The notes: generated by a model not told the origin, from the sequence alone. A stretch of DNA of 64,000 nt from Anodontia alba (GCA_964016985.1 OZ024824.1:123066839-123130838), one strand, 5' to 3'; counted from the stretch's first letter, positions 1-11,303 are shown. Made by a program: numbers and translations.

Positions 1-1235
1 GAAGCTCTAAATTTCACTGAAATTTCAGTGAAATACTGCAGTGACCCTTATTCTATAACTTAAGATTTCAATGAAATTCCATTGAAATTTCAGTGAACAC
101 TGAAATTTCACTGAAATATTGGTGAACGTTATCTATTGATGATCTCCTCTAGTATGATGAGGGTGATCTCCCCTTTGTAAATTTGGCAGCAAAACCATTT
201 GGAGCCAAAATATGTCACTGGTAAAAAATCTTTAAATATCTAGAATTGCTTGTTTGTGTTAGATGTAGTAAGTGTTTTTTTAAGTTTACTCGATTAATTT
301 TGCAGCATCAGATTAGCCTAAGAAGCTGTTAAAATCTGTAAGGTACACTAATGGAAGAAAATGTAAAATTACAGGTAATTCCTACTACCCTACTCATTTT
401 GTGTTTGCATTGAAAATTTTTTCATTGATATATCAGCGAAATTTCACTGATATTTCAGAGAAATTTCACTGAAATTCTGGAGAACTATTTCACTGAAATA
501 TTGGTGAATAACCTATTAATGATCTCCCTTAGTATGATGAGAGTGATCTCACTTTGTAAATATGGCAGCAAAACCATCAAATTGGAGCCAAATTTTCTTA
601 AGTTTACTTGATTATTTTGCAGCATCAGATTAACCGAAGAAGCTGTTAAACTCTGTAAGGTACAATAAAGGAAGAAAATGTAAAATTATAGGTTATGCTT
701 ACTACCCCACCCATTTGTGTTTGCGTTGTAAATTTTTTCATTGAAATATCAGTGAAATTTCTATTTCACTATTAATGATCTCCCCTAGTATGATGAGGGT
801 GATCTCCCCCTTTGTAAATATGGCAGCAAAACCATCAAATTGGAGCCAAAATTTGTCACTGGTAAAAAGTCTTTAAATATCCAGAATTGCTTGTTAGTGT
901 TAAATGTAGTAAGTGTTTTTTAAGTTTACTTGATTAATTTTGCAGCATCAGATTAGCCTAAGAAGCTGTTAAAATCTGCAAGGTACAATAATGGAAGAAA
1001 ATGTAAAATTACAGACTAACCTTCCACCCCATCCATTTGTGTTTGCATTATGAATTTTTTCATTGATATATCAGTGAAATTTCATTGATATTTCAGTGAA
1101 ATTTCACTGAAATTCTATAGAAATATTTCACTGACATATCATTGAAGTTTCAATGAAATATCACTGATATATCAATGAAATTTCAATGAAATATACCAAT
1201 TATTTCAATGAATAGCGGTGAAATTTCGGAGAATT
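1..1235. repeat. Tandem repeat with CACTGAAATTT motif
   Basis: Three copies of a larger unit are visible, beginning near 136, 516 and 774 (each starts gatctcc..tagtatgatgag). Copy spacing is about 385 and 255 bases; the middle copy lacks a stretch of about 70 bases present in the others. The copies are linked by runs of a short palindromic word, TTTCAGTGAAATTTCACTG, and variants (61-125, 425-500, 1060-1200). No open frame of note. The family is not recognised. Confidence 0.8.
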
Positions 1236-1257
1236 ACTATGGCTATAGTAACTTTGT

Positions 1258-1420
1258 GTACATACATATACTTTCACTAGTAACTGACAACTGCCCTTCT
1301 GGAATCAGTGGAAGGGGGAGAATGACTAGAAATGATTTCATGGTTGACCTCCAGGAAGTTATGTGACCAAACTGGAACTTCCGAACCCTGGATCTGCAGT
1401 CAGATGTGCTACCAAATGCA
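1258..1420 (-). repeat. Fragment of tRNA-derived SINE
   Basis: The stretch around 1278-1345 (aactgacaactgcccttc ... gagaatgac) matches the body of the SINE seen complete at 9136-9412 and 62951-63238. The tRNA-like head is not clear here, so this is an old or truncated copy. The bases from 1420 to 1700 hold nothing I recognise. Confidence 0.5.
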
Positions 1421-1699
1421 TTAAGGATCTCAGTCCATACCTGTCACTGAGTAGGCAGCTGTGGTACTATATAAAACTTTAGACCAGTATGCAACATATA
1501 TTTAAGCATCAAGTAAATCGATACAGTGGTTAAACAGATATGAAACAAGACCTGTCGCCAGACAGGAGAGGGGGAGTGACATTGTACTGGATATAATTTT
1601 GGATGGAGAACATCTTCCATGGCTATCTATATACCAAATACATGTATAAACTAAATAAATAGTATGACTTGAAAACTAGCTGAGAAAATACAAGATCTA

Positions 1700-3190
1700 A
1701 GAACTTTGAACTAATAAGATAAAATGTCTAAGTCCATGACCTTTACCTCTAGGTCATAGGGTGGGGAGAGTGCTAAATAAAATTTTGGACCAATATCTAT
1801 AATCGTGCCAAAATAAAGTAAATCCATGCAAGGCTTTAAAAATTAAGACATCTTAGAAACGTTAAAATAAATTTCTAAGTCGTCGACCTTGCCCTCTAGG
1901 ATATAAGGCGCTGAATAAAAATTTGGACCAATATCTATAATGCCAAATATAAAGTAAATCCAAGCAAGAACTTAAAAATAAAGAGATCTTAAAACCTTTG
2001 ACGTAAAACTTTAACACAAATTATAAGTCTGCGATCTTGACCTCTAGGTCATAAGCAGGGATGAGAACAGTGTCAAATAAAATTTTGGACCATTATCTAT
2101 AATCATGCCAAATTGAAGTAAATCCATGCAAGGATATAGAAATGAAGAGATCTGAAAAACTTTAACCCAAAATTTAAACATAAATTTCTAAGTCTTTGAA
2201 CTTGACCTCTAGGTCATAAGCAGGAGTGGAGATAGTGCCAAATAAAATTTTGGAGCAATATCTATAACCACGCCATATGCAAAGTAAATCCATATGAGGA
2301 TTTAGAAATTAAGAGATCTTAAAAACTTTGATGCAAAACTTTAACAAAAAATTTCTAAGTCTGTGACCTTGACCTCTTGGTCATGAGCAGGGGTGGGGAT
2401 AGTGCTGAATAAAAGTTTGGACCAACATCTAAAATCCTACCAAATATGAACAAAACCCATCTCAGGATTGAGAAAATATAAAATCTTAAAAACTTTGATG
2501 CAAAACTTTAACATCAATTTCTATGTCTTTGACCTTGACCTCTAGGTCATAAGCAGGGTGGGGATAGTGCCAAATAAAAGTTTGGACCAATATCTATAAT
2601 CATGACAAATATTAAGTAAATCTATGAAAGGATTTAGAAATGAAGAGATCTTAAAAACTTTAACGCAAAACTTTAACATAAATTTCTAAATCTGTGACCT
2701 TGATCTCTAGGTCATAAGCAGGGGTTGGGATAGTGTGGGATAAATTTCTGATCAATATCTATAGTCATGCCAAATATAAAGTAAATCCATGCAAGGATTT
2801 AGAAATGAAGAGATCTTAAAAACTTTGACGTATAACATAAATTTCTAAGTCCGTGACCTTGACCTCTAGGTCATAAGCTGGGGTCGGGATAGTGGTAAAT
2901 TAAATTTTGGACCAATATCTATAACCATGCCAAACATAAAGTAAATCCATACAAGAATTTAGAAATTAAGACATCTTAAAACCTTTGAAGCAAAACTTAA
3001 ATATAAAAGTCCATGACCTTGACCTCTAGGTTTAAAGCAGGGGTGAGGATAGTGCCCAATAAAAGTTTGGACCAACATCTATAATCATACCAAATATTAA
3101 CAAAATCCATCTCAGGATTTTGAAAATATCTGGTCTTAAAAGTTTTCATGTAAAACTTTAACATTTTTGTTAACGCCAATGCCAATGCCA
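1700..3190. repeat. Nine-copy ~160-bp tandem array
   Basis: About nine units, marked by gaccttgacctctaggtcat near 1738, 1880, 2035, 2198, 2366, 2529, 2695, 2856 and 3015. Spacing is 142-168 bases. Each unit also carries ttggaccaatatctata and gtaaatccat. Each unit contains TGACCT repeated head to tail, which on the other strand reads TCAAGGTCA. The array ends in a short run of ccaatg at 3176-3195. The only open frame here (2997-3191, minus) is a by-product of the repeat. A related element lies at 17660-18135. Confidence 0.85.
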
Positions 3191-4446
3191 ATGCCGGGGG
3201 TAGTGCAATAGCTTCTCCTGTACTTTCCTACAAGTGAGCTAAAAAGTACAAAATAATTCATTAACTAGTCTGAGCCCTTGACTTAACCTGTCACTGAGAA
3301 AGGGGTGATACACTATGCAACCTTAGTCCATACTATCTAATACCTGTCCACATTATCAAGTAAATCAGTCCAGTGGCTAACCCTTTCACCTCTGCGTTTC
3401 TTAAGTAGACTCTTCCTTCTTAAAATATTATTAAAATCTACACTGTTTGCTACTCAGTTTTAGATTTTTAAATAATTCGAAAATCAAAAACTGAATAATA
3501 AACAGGGTAGATCCTGACGAGACAGCTTGTTAGGAGCTGTCTCATCTGGCTCTACACTGATTGCAATAGTATATGGTTTTAGTCTACAGGGTTGAAAGAG
3601 TTCATGATAAAAGAAGTCGGTAACCAAAAACAAACACAGACAGTGACGATGACATCAGTGACGCCAATAATGCAGATGACATTGTATAATCATTTCACAA
3701 TGAGACGGCAGATTCTTCAGAGCATAGCTCCAGAAAAGAGGCAGTATCAAGTAAATCATAATCATCATAATCAGATTTTTTATTAACGTGCAGGTACAGG
3801 GGCAACATCCACACCAGTGGGCCCCCTTCCAGATAGCTGGCTTGCTGCACGCATGGCAGATCTCGCACCAGATCTCCTATATTTGGTAAATATTTTTCTT
3901 AATTCTTCACGAAAAGGTATGTTGTGGCTACTCAACAGAAGTGCCTCACCATCAGGATGATTTTGTCGAGAAAAAAATAAAGTATTAACTTTTTTGTTGA
4001 AAACAAAAGGACCTTATCTTGAGCTATGTTCAGACATATATAATGGCCTTGAAACTTTAAGTATCAGAATATCATTTTCTTCTGATAAATTCTACGGAGA
4101 TTATACTTGCAAACTATACCCAGAGAAACTCAGTCTGGAACAAAATGACCTCGCAGGCAGTAACTTTCTTGTATTGTTTTTTTTTTTTTTTTTTTTACAG
4201 TTTAAATCGTGCTTAGGTATCAATCTTTAACCCATTTTGGTCTGGAAACAAAGTAAAAGGATAATTGGCAAATAGTGCAGACCCAGATCAGATGCTGCAG
4301 TACATGGTTTCTGATCAGGTTCTACACTGTTTGCATTTAAATACAGGAATTTCTATGAAACGTAGTACTGCAATAATAACAATAGGGCCTTGATAGGCAT
4401 ATAGTTAAGTGGATCACTCATCCGAGCAAAAGATGTTACATAGCTT
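3191..4446. other. No gene recognised; hairpin remnants
   Basis: Holds an imperfect hairpin at 3453-3505, partial family D arms (3520-3560 and 4250-4345) and a poly-T run at 4179-4195. The open frames at 3592-3786 and 3994-4230 lack any recognisable domain and are probably chance. Confidence 0.5.
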
Positions 4447-5340
4447 GTAGAAGTGATGAGGTCATTGGTTTAAGAGATGTGGACTGAAGAAGTTTTTTTT
4501 CTGTTTTAACTCTAGAAGCTATCTTGTTCATTGGAACAGAACCATTTTAGAAATTTTGGTGAAGTGGCATAAGAGGAACTTTTCTGTGAAATTATTTTAA
4601 AATCGAGCAACAGGCTTAGGAGGAGATGTCGTTTAAAGATGTTTTTTCTATGTTTAGCTCTGTTAAGTGTAGCAGAACCATTTCAGCAGTTTTGGTAAAA
4701 GAGCACAAGAAGAACATTTCTGTAAGATTATTTTGATCAGCAGAGCGGAATAATTTTAGAAATTTTGGTATAGGAGCTCCAAACATGAGGAACATTTCTG
4801 TGAAATGATTTTAGAATTGGGCCACTGAGGCCTAGAAGATGTCACTTAACCCTTGTCCTGCTGAATAAATTAAGATGCCACGCCCACTTCTAATTCTCAG
4901 CCAGTCAGATTATTTGATCCAGGTTGTTGATACATATTCACATACTGAATAACAAACAGTGCAGATCCAGATCAGTTGGCTTCTTCAGAAGCCAACTGAT
5001 CTGGATTTACACTGTTTGCAAAGGCAGGGTATATCCGGGTTCAGCAGGACAAGGGTTAAAGGTTTTTCTTCTATTTGTAGCTCTGACAGCCATATTGTTC
5101 AGCGGAGCAGAACTGTTTGAGCAGTTTTGGTAAAGGGGCCTAAGAAGAACATTTCTGTGAAATTATTTTGAAACTGGGCCACTGGCCTAGATGTCGTCTG
5201 AAGATTTTTCTACTTGTAGCATTGGCGATTATCTTTTTTAGCATAGTGGAACATTTGAGCAATTCTGGTAAAACACTGAGTGAAACATTGTAAAGTTTGA
5301 TGGAAATTGGTCTAGCAATTTAATAAGAGATGTCATGCAA
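4447..5340. repeat. Degenerate ~110-bp tandem repeat split by a MITE
   Basis: Repeated units contain agcagaaccatttt, ttttggta and gaacatttctgtgaaattatttt (near 4540-4600, 4670-4730, 4745-4815, 5105-5165, 5245-5290). The array is interrupted by the D1 element at 4850-5055; removing it and one TTAA restores a continuous unit. The array therefore predates the insertion. Confidence 0.7.
4850..5055. mobile_element. piggyBac-type MITE (family D1) with TTAA duplication
   Basis: 206-bp element flanked by TTAA at 4846-4849 and 5056-5059. Ends are inverted repeats starting CCCTTGTCCTGCTGAATAA on the left and ending CAGCAGGACAAGGG on the right. A palindrome at 4960-5025 forms the centre (gcagatccagatcagttgg and its complement). 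TTAA duplications with CCC-starting ends are the mark of piggyBac transposons; this copy has no transposase and would depend on one elsewhere. Sister copies lie at 18262-18491, 60794-60998 and 63509-63714. Confidence 0.85.
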
Positions 5341-5873
5341 AGAAATTGTTGACAAAGGACAAAGCATAACTGACGATGCATTCGCACGACGGACACAGGG
5401 TGATCACAAAAGCTCAACTTGAGCCTTCAGCTCAGATGAGCTGGAAATAGATCAGTTCAAGGAGGTGTGGCAGACATCTACAGTGTTAACAAGGTTTTCC
5501 TATGATTTGGCCTGGCACCACAGTTTTTGAACCCAAGTGACCAAGTATTGAACTTGACCTAGAAATCATTAAGACAAACATTTTGAGCAATATTCATGAT
5601 GATTACCTAAAAAGTGTATCCTCTAGAGTGTTAACAAGATTTTCCTTTGATCTGGCCAGGTGACCTAGCTTTTTACCCCAAGTGACCCAGTTTCAAACTT
5701 CAAACCTGGATTTCAAGAGGCAAACATTCTGAGCAAGTTTCATTAAGACTGGGTCAAAACTGTGACCTCTAGAGTGTTAACAAACTAATTGTTGATGACG
5801 AACGATGACATGACGGGCAGAGGGTGATCACAATAGCTCACCCTGAGTATTTGCTCAGGTGAGCTAAAATTTA
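5340..5873. repeat. Short copy of the 'agctcacctgag' element (family H)
   Basis: Contains gggtgatcaca followed by agctca..tgagct at 5398-5450 and again at 5820-5872. In between are two degenerate units with cctagcttttt, gacctctagagtgttaacaa and gagcaa, like the satellite inside 48697-54113. The family is recognisable by repeated use of the gctca/tgagc stem next to gtgatcac. No coding content seen. Confidence 0.6.
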
Positions 5874-5907
5874 AAATGTTTGTCTGTCGTAGCTGTGACT
5901 GGCCTTC

Positions 5908-6122
5908 TAATGCTCTGCATGCTGGATAAAAATTTCAAAAGACAACTTTTTGAAATATTTTTTTCATTTTCCTTGAAAATAGGCTTTGACATTTCATGCA
6001 AAGCGTTTCCTAAGAAGACAATTTGCATGAAATGTCAAAGCCAATTTTTACGAGAATAAGAAGAAAAAATATCAGCAATTTGTCATCTGCTAGATTTTTT
6101 CCAGACAGTGGTAAAAGTTAAG
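5908..6122. mobile_element. Hairpin MITE family C, degenerate copy
   Basis: Arms carry ctttgacatttcatgcaaa and its complement around 5988-6045, with cttgaaaatag outside them. The outer end resembles the family C end (ctgctag..ccagacagtggtaaaagttaa). Compare the clean copy at 14743-14947. Confidence 0.65.
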
Positions 6123-6454
6123 GCTTAACAGCAAAAGGGTATGTCTGATGAGGTTATTTGCTCTTAAGCCATACTTTCATCAGCATATGATTCAGCAAGC
6201 TGACAATGAAGACTGACGAGACTGCATGAGTGTGTACTGGGTAAGGCTAATCTAGTGGGCTGTACACACTTGCCATCAAGACCCTTTTATCATGACATGG
6301 CTCATTTGTCTGTAAAGATTCCTGAAATTTATGAACTCTGCAAACGGTCAAGTATCATATTTTCCCAATTCAGGCACCTTTAATTCTAATCATACTTCTA
6401 AAAGTTTACGGTTCATTTAAATTATACTACCTGTAGATGTGTCTATAGACTGCT

Positions 6455-6540
6455 GGGTAAGTGTCAAACAGTGCAGTCCCTGATCAGATGCTGCATTCTG
6501 CAGCATCTGATCTGGGTCTACACTGTTTGCTCAGGCCTGT
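6455..6540. mobile_element. Family D hairpin (gcaaacagtgcagacc)
   Basis: Inverted arms caaacagtgcag..ctgatcagatgctgca and its complement, with the centre near 6502. This motif recurs about twenty times across the window. Confidence 0.7.
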
Positions 6541-6699
6541 CTGTCCAAATACTTTGTGTCACTATGGTAATGAGTTGCATATTACTCATATTTAGACTAC
6601 CTTCAGGCCAAATTTAATTCAAATTGGTCAATGAATAATGCCAATTGACACATGAACTTTTGTTAGCCAATCAGACCACAGGTGGCTAAAATACAAACA

Positions 6700-6960
6700 C
6701 CCTTAAAATTTTCCTTCCATGGTCAGTCATTTAACCTGATTTTCACTAAAGTTCACATGGCAAGTAAGATGATTTGCAATTTTGATTTTGTTACCAATAT
6801 ACTTTCAACAATGATCATCATGGTCAATCACCATGGTACATGACCACTGATAATCAATCAGCATTTACCATGGTCAATCATGACTGTATTTTTGTGACCA
6901 TGGTTAACCATGGTCAGCATAATCACATTCAGTCTCAGTGTCAGACCATGCATAGTTCCA
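6700..6960. repeat. Cluster of CCATGGTCA words
   Basis: The hexamer-centred word ccatggtca or its complement occurs at least seven times between 6718 and 6925, in both orientations (for example 6831-6841 and 6900-6922). It may be an imperfect foldback repeat. No gene. Confidence 0.5.
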
Positions 6961-7044
6961 GATAAGTAACCTTTTTCAACCAAAAAGAACCAACGGTTTT
7001 CTTATTCATCTCTATTATGCCCTTGTGGACAGTTTAGGCAGGCT

Positions 7045-7140
7045 TCTTCACAAAAACATAAGTTGTGGATACTCATTAGAAGAACCTCCTCAAGGTGCAT
7101 TTAATGAGTACCCACAACATGTTTTTATTTCTTGAGAATG
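7045..7140. mobile_element. Hairpin MITE family A, partial
   Basis: Arms cataagttgtggatactcattagaag and the complement read out at 7060-7125. The outer inverted ends are degenerate. Confidence 0.65.
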
Positions 7141-7345
7141 TTCCGAACAGTCTAGGCATATATTTTCTGAAACAATCACAAGGACCTGTTTAACCCATTG
7201 CAGTCGGGAGAATTTTCTATATATTTGAATAGGTGTGTTTTTGCAATGAGACAAAAATTATCCTTATGTTCCAGTGTTCATAGTTCACAATTTTATAGGG
7301 TAAGGACCCATCTAGATTGTTGTGTCATATATTCAATAATATTCA

Positions 7346-7530
7346 TAGCTCTTGATAAGGCGCTTTTTTTAACCAAAAGGTATAGATATTTTTCTTATTT
7401 CTCGATAAAAACACATGTTGTGGGTACTCATTAGAAGCACCTCATCGAGGCACTTCTAATGAGTACCTACAACATATGTTTTCGTCGAGAAATAAGAAAA
7501 CTATTTGCCTGATACCCTCTCTTATCTAGA
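7346..7530. mobile_element. Hairpin MITE family A
   Basis: Outer ends catagctcttgataagg and cttatctagaccgatg are imperfect inverted repeats. The inner palindrome at 7388-7503 has tttcttatttctc at its base, atgttgtgggtactcatta in the stem and a loop near ctcatcgagg. Short non-autonomous DNA element; superfamily not assigned. Confidence 0.75.
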
Positions 7531-8007
7531 CCGATGAATATTGTGATTAAATGTACTTCATACATCTCAATTTCAAATAATTTTCATAGTATAAACAAAG
7601 GCAGTGGAAAAAAAAATGCCTAAAGCAAAATAATGTTGACTGCTTTGCTAATGAATTTATTATGAAACTAATGACTTTTCTACCTGAATGATCAGGACAC
7701 ATATGAGAACAAGAGAAAATAATTAATGACATATGTTAGCAAAGGACAAATTTGTGGTATTTTTCTTGTTTTTCTAAGAAAACAGGATCTGATTATTCAT
7801 GTAAATCATCTCACACATTTTATCAAAAAAATAAGAAAAACTATTTTAAGAGGAACTGATAAGCAGTCAGGGGAGGAAGCACTGTCAAAACTATTCTGCC
7901 TTCTGATCCCTTCTGAAAAGGGATCACTCTAGATGTTTAAGTGAACAATTGCTCACAAACTCCTGATATTTAAATCTGGGGCTTTAATCTTTACCAAAGT
8001 CTCAGGG
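7531..8007. other. No gene recognised
   Basis: AT-rich. There is a weak palindrome around 7750-7840 (tttttcttgtttttctaag and its complement), which is an eroded family C hairpin. The small open frames at 7547-7732 and 7726-7932 show no family resemblance. Confidence 0.4.
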
Positions 8008-8190
8008 CTAATTAAACAGATGATAAATTTTCTTTTTTTCTTATTTTCCCAAGAAACAGGAATTGACATTTCATGCAAACTGTCTCCATTGGAGATAATT
8101 TGCATGAAATGTCAAATACTGTTTTCTGGGAAAAGTAAGAAAACATTTAAAAACGTCATTTGCTGAAACTTTTATGCGGAGCGCTAAGCA
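8008..8190. mobile_element. Hairpin MITE family C
   Basis: Arms tttcttattttcccaagaaa and gacatttcatgcaaac with their complement span 8035-8140. The right outer end has the recurring cgtcatttgctgaaa. Confidence 0.7.
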
Positions 8191-8299
8191 TAAAGACTTC
8201 AGTATGCTGGCTACGACATCAGCAGATAAGGAAATGACTGACACATTTTATTGCTCAAAGGAACAGGAAATATCCATGAAACAGATAAACTTGGTTTAA

Positions 8300-8402
8300 C
8301 CCATTAATGCCTTAAGGACTTAATGCAAACATTCTGCAGCATCTGATTGGGGTCTACACTGTTTGCCAATGTCCCTTTTATGGGATGCCTGGCATAAATG
8401 GG
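8300..8402. mobile_element. Small TTAA-flanked MITE (family D)
   Basis: 103 bp between TTAA at 8296-8299 and 8403-8406. Ends CCCATTAATGCC and GGCATAAATGGG are inverted repeats. The interior is only half of the family D hairpin (ctgcagcatctgatt..ggtctacactgtttgcc), so the left arm is deleted. This is the smallest TTAA-type element here. Confidence 0.75.
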
Positions 8403-8589
8403 TTAATTGGAAATGTGCTTCAATAAACTGTTATCTCCACACTGACTGCTCAATGCAATAACAAGGAATGTAGTCACTGGACACAGATGCATGTGATTAG
8501 GTCTTTGCAGGCTTTTGCATGCTTTTTTGTCGCCTGTCGATTTTTTTAAATCAACTTTTTTAAAAAAAATCTTTAAGGAATACGACCAT

Positions 8590-8670
8590 AAGAGTGTTAA
8601 ACAGTTTGGATCCAGATCAGGCTCGACGTTTTGTTGGGCCTGATCTGGATCCAAACTCTTTGCAAAGGTT
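8590..8670. mobile_element. Family D hairpin
   Basis: Arms aaacagtttggatccagatcaggc and complement, with a cgacgttttgttggg loop. The same subtype starts at 63950 (cut by the window end) and at 56635. Confidence 0.7.
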
Positions 8671-8814
8671 ATCAGCAGAATACAAAAGTCCCACTAGCAG
8701 GGAAAGAGTTAGCATTAGAAGAACTGACGGTAAATGTCCTAAAATTTCGAACACTTTATTCCATACCTTTTTGGCCTAAATTTTGATTTTTATGCAAAAG
8801 TTGCTTAAAATACG

Positions 8815-8897
8815 TAATGGAAAAGCAAACAGTGTAGACCTGATCAGACTGCTCCTTCAGGAGCAGTCTGATCTGGGTCTGCACTGATTGCATATAC
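8815..8897. mobile_element. Family D hairpin
   Basis: gcaaacagtgtagacctgatcagactgctcc and complement meet at a caggag loop near 8858. Nearly perfect palindrome. Confidence 0.75.
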
Positions 8898-9135
8898 ATG
8901 TATCATTTTGTCAGACACTTTGGTGTTCGAAATTTTTGGACATTTACCATACTCTTATTTCTCTTCCCATTGGCCAGCTTCCCCACTATGGTAAGATGGC
9001 CTGGGCATATTCTGCACATTCATTATGAAATAAATGTACTTGTTAATCACAAAAAAATACATAAAAACAAAGTTTGTTACAGTTACTGTATCTACTGTAT
9101 GTATTCAGTCAGATGGCCTGAGCAAAGTTTTGTTT

Positions 9136-9412
9136 GTGCTGAGATTTTACGGCACAGTCAACCCACATGGTCAGTTTACCTATCCACACTTTAACTGTGC
9201 AGGCTAATTCCTCTAAGCAGTTAACCAGTATTGTGCACATTCTTTTGTCCAGAAACTGACAACTGCCCTTCTTAAATCAGCAGAAGGGAGAGAATGACCA
9301 TAGAAAATATTTCATGAACATAAGCAATCTACATGAAAGAATGTTGCTGACCCGGTGAGGGTCAAACCCACAACCCCCTGATCCAGCTAAGCCACAAAGG
9401 CCGGCTCCTGAG
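9136..9412 (-). repeat. tRNA-derived SINE, near complete
   Basis: Read on the minus strand, the head at 9412-9345 is tRNA-like, with a pol III A box (TGGCTTAGCTGG) and a B box (GGGTTTGACCC). A conserved body follows (aacattctttc, gaagggcagttgtcag, gtgcacaatactggttaac) and the end is gtaaaatctcagcac. Pol III-driven short retroposons need LINE enzymes for movement. Other copies: 10129-10404, a split copy at 15467-15540 / 15824-15890, and 62951-63238. Confidence 0.75.
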
Positions 9413-9490
9413 CAAACAGTGTAGACCGAGATGAGACGCTGCAGAATTGGGCATCTCATCAGGGTCTCCACTGTTTGTGACTCATCCAGC
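9413..9490. mobile_element. Family D hairpin next to the SINE
   Basis: gcaaacagtgtagaccgagatgag and its complement flank a gacgctgcagaattgggc loop. It abuts the SINE head. Confidence 0.65.
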
Positions 9491-9673
9491 AATTTTTAGA
9501 CACAACATCGGATAGTAAATTATACTTATTCAAATTTTAGAACAAGAATGGTAAGAAGCTGAGGCGTCCAAATATTTAGGGGAAAAAATACCTCCCTTGA
9601 CCTAACTTGGTTTAGTTGATAAAGCAACAACCAAACTACCTAGTAACACATGGACATCCACTCAATTCTCAGC

Positions 9674-9869
9674 ATAGCTACAGATAAGAGGGGGTATCCA
9701 CATAATATTTTTCTTATTTCTCCATGAAAACATATGTTGTGGGTACCCATTAGAAGCGCCTCGTCGAGGCCCTTCTAATGAATACCACAACATATGTTTT
9801 CGTGGAGAAATAAGAAAGATATCAGCATTTTTTGGATGAAAAAAAAAACGCCTTACCTGTTGCTACATG
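9674..9869. mobile_element. Hairpin MITE family A
   Basis: Outer ends catagctacagataag and gccttacctgttgctac are inverted repeats. The inner palindrome at 9705-9825 is about 120 nt with a short cctcgtcgagg tip. The left end is nearly identical to that of the copy at 13134-13332. Confidence 0.8.
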
Positions 9870-9977
9870 TACTCAGCAGCTAGGAGTAGCTGCATTTCAT
9901 TTGGAAACAGTAGTTTCTGATACCAAGATTTAAGGTTATAGCTATAAGTGTTTAAGAAACATGTCTAGACAATATAT

Positions 9978-10472
9978 AATGCTTTGCATGTTCAGTAAAA
10001 ATTTCAGAAGATTTTTTTTTGTTTTTTGTGGTGATATTTTTCTCCCAGATAATAGACTGAAATTGTGTGCACCTTAGGAGACAATTTGCAGGAAATGTTT
10101 TAACGCCTACTTTCTGGATACAGCTGAGTTGAGTTTTTACGGCCCAGTCAACTCATTTAGGTCATATTGAGCCTATTTAATCATGCTTTTCTCGGGAAGG
10201 CTTAGTCATCTATGCAGTTAACCAGTACTTGTGCACATTTTTTCACCAGAAGCTCTCAATGTTACTGCCCATCGAGGAAAGACTGGCCATAGAAAATATT
10301 TCACAATAAATCTCAATAAAAGAATAGTGCCAGACCTGCTGGGGATCCAAATGTGACCTCCTGATCACCAGTTGGTTGCCGTTCAACTGAGCCACTGAGG
10401 TCAATTTTTTCTGAGGAAAATAAGGAAAATGTCAACAATTTGTCATCTGCTGAATTTACCCAGAGAGTGGTA
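9978..10472. mobile_element. Hairpin MITE family C interrupted by a SINE
   Basis: The left part (9978-10128) and right part (10405-10472, ending gtctgctga..cccagagagtggtaacggttaa) are the two sides of one family C element. The SINE at 10129-10404 sits in its right arm. The family C copy therefore predates the SINE insertion. Confidence 0.7.
10129..10404 (-). repeat. tRNA-derived SINE nested in a family C MITE
   Basis: On the minus strand it begins gacctcagtggctcagttg (A-box-like) and carries gatcaggaggtcac. The body has agaatattctt..gaaatattttctatgg and gtactggttaactgc. The end is gccgtaaaactcaactcag. The B box is degraded, so this copy is probably not transcribed. Confidence 0.7.
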
Positions 10473-10494
10473 ACGGTTAAATAAATGACATAAG

Positions 10495-10856
10495 AATTAT
10501 GTATATCTTAAAATAATAAGACTATTTCTCCCAAATCACTCTCTAATCTGGACCCTTGTAATATACAATCAAATATATCCTTAAATTTAAAACATCTGTG
10601 TACAATATTTACCTAAAATATGGGGACCAACAGACCTGGTCAAATGATGTATACCCGAATCGGACAATGCAACAGGTGCTGCGCATACTGGGTCAGTTTG
10701 TAACTCATCCAGCATTTTGTTGGCACAGCAGCAGGAAGTAAAAACAACCTTTTCAAAATTTAGAACAAGTATGGTACGAAGTTAAGGTGTCTTGATATTT
10801 AGAGTAAATACAGCCTCTCAATATCCCAGAACTAAATATGGAAACATAGTCTATAT
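10495..10856. other. No gene recognised
   Basis: AT-rich sequence with no open frame over 60 codons. Part of it (10680-10770, gtttgtaactcatccagc) resembles the flank of the family D hairpin at 9475-9500. Confidence 0.4.
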
Positions 10857-11078
10857 ACACTTCAACCCCTTTATAACACATTTCGTTATAACACAGTTTT
10901 GGATATAACACAGTTCAAAGATGGACCCAAAAATGTATAGATTATATTGAAAAATGACCATAAATGGTCATTTTTCAATATAATCTATACATTTTTGTTT
11001 GGATATAACATGGCTGTTTAACTAACACGGTTTGTGCTATGGACCCCATCAATATTGTTATAAAGAGGTTGTGGTGTA
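10857..11078. mobile_element. Tc1/pogo-like MITE with central hairpin
   Basis: About 222 bp with inverted ends (TACACTTCAACCCCTTTATAAC and complement of GTTATAAAGAGGTTG.. on the right) next to TA. The interior at 10930-10995 is a perfect hairpin (gtatagattatattgaaaaa). TA-flanked short ends fit the Tc1/mariner/pogo group; no transposase is encoded. Confidence 0.7.
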
Positions 11079-11109
11079 TATCCTGAAAGTCTCAAACATG
11101 GACATCATA

Positions 11110-11303
11110 CCTCCAGATAAAGCACTGTTTGCAAAAAAAAAGTAATTCCATTTTTCTTATTTCACCACATCAACTTATGTTGTTTGGTACTCATTGGAAG
11201 TGCTTTATCAAAGCGCTTCTAATGAGTAAACCCTATATAAGCTTTTGCGGAGAAAAAAGCTAAGAAAAATGTTTTTCTGAATTCCCTTATCTGGAGCTAT
11301 GCA
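11110..11303. mobile_element. Hairpin MITE family A, diverged
   Basis: Ends cctccagataaag and cttatctggagctatg. The arms are mismatched (ttatgttgtttggtactcattgg versus ctaatgagtaaaccc). An older copy. Confidence 0.65.

Noticed and set aside
1700..3190. CRISPR-like array
   Set aside because: Units of about 160 bases are similar throughout, without unique spacers flanked by constant short repeats. Eukaryotic satellite.
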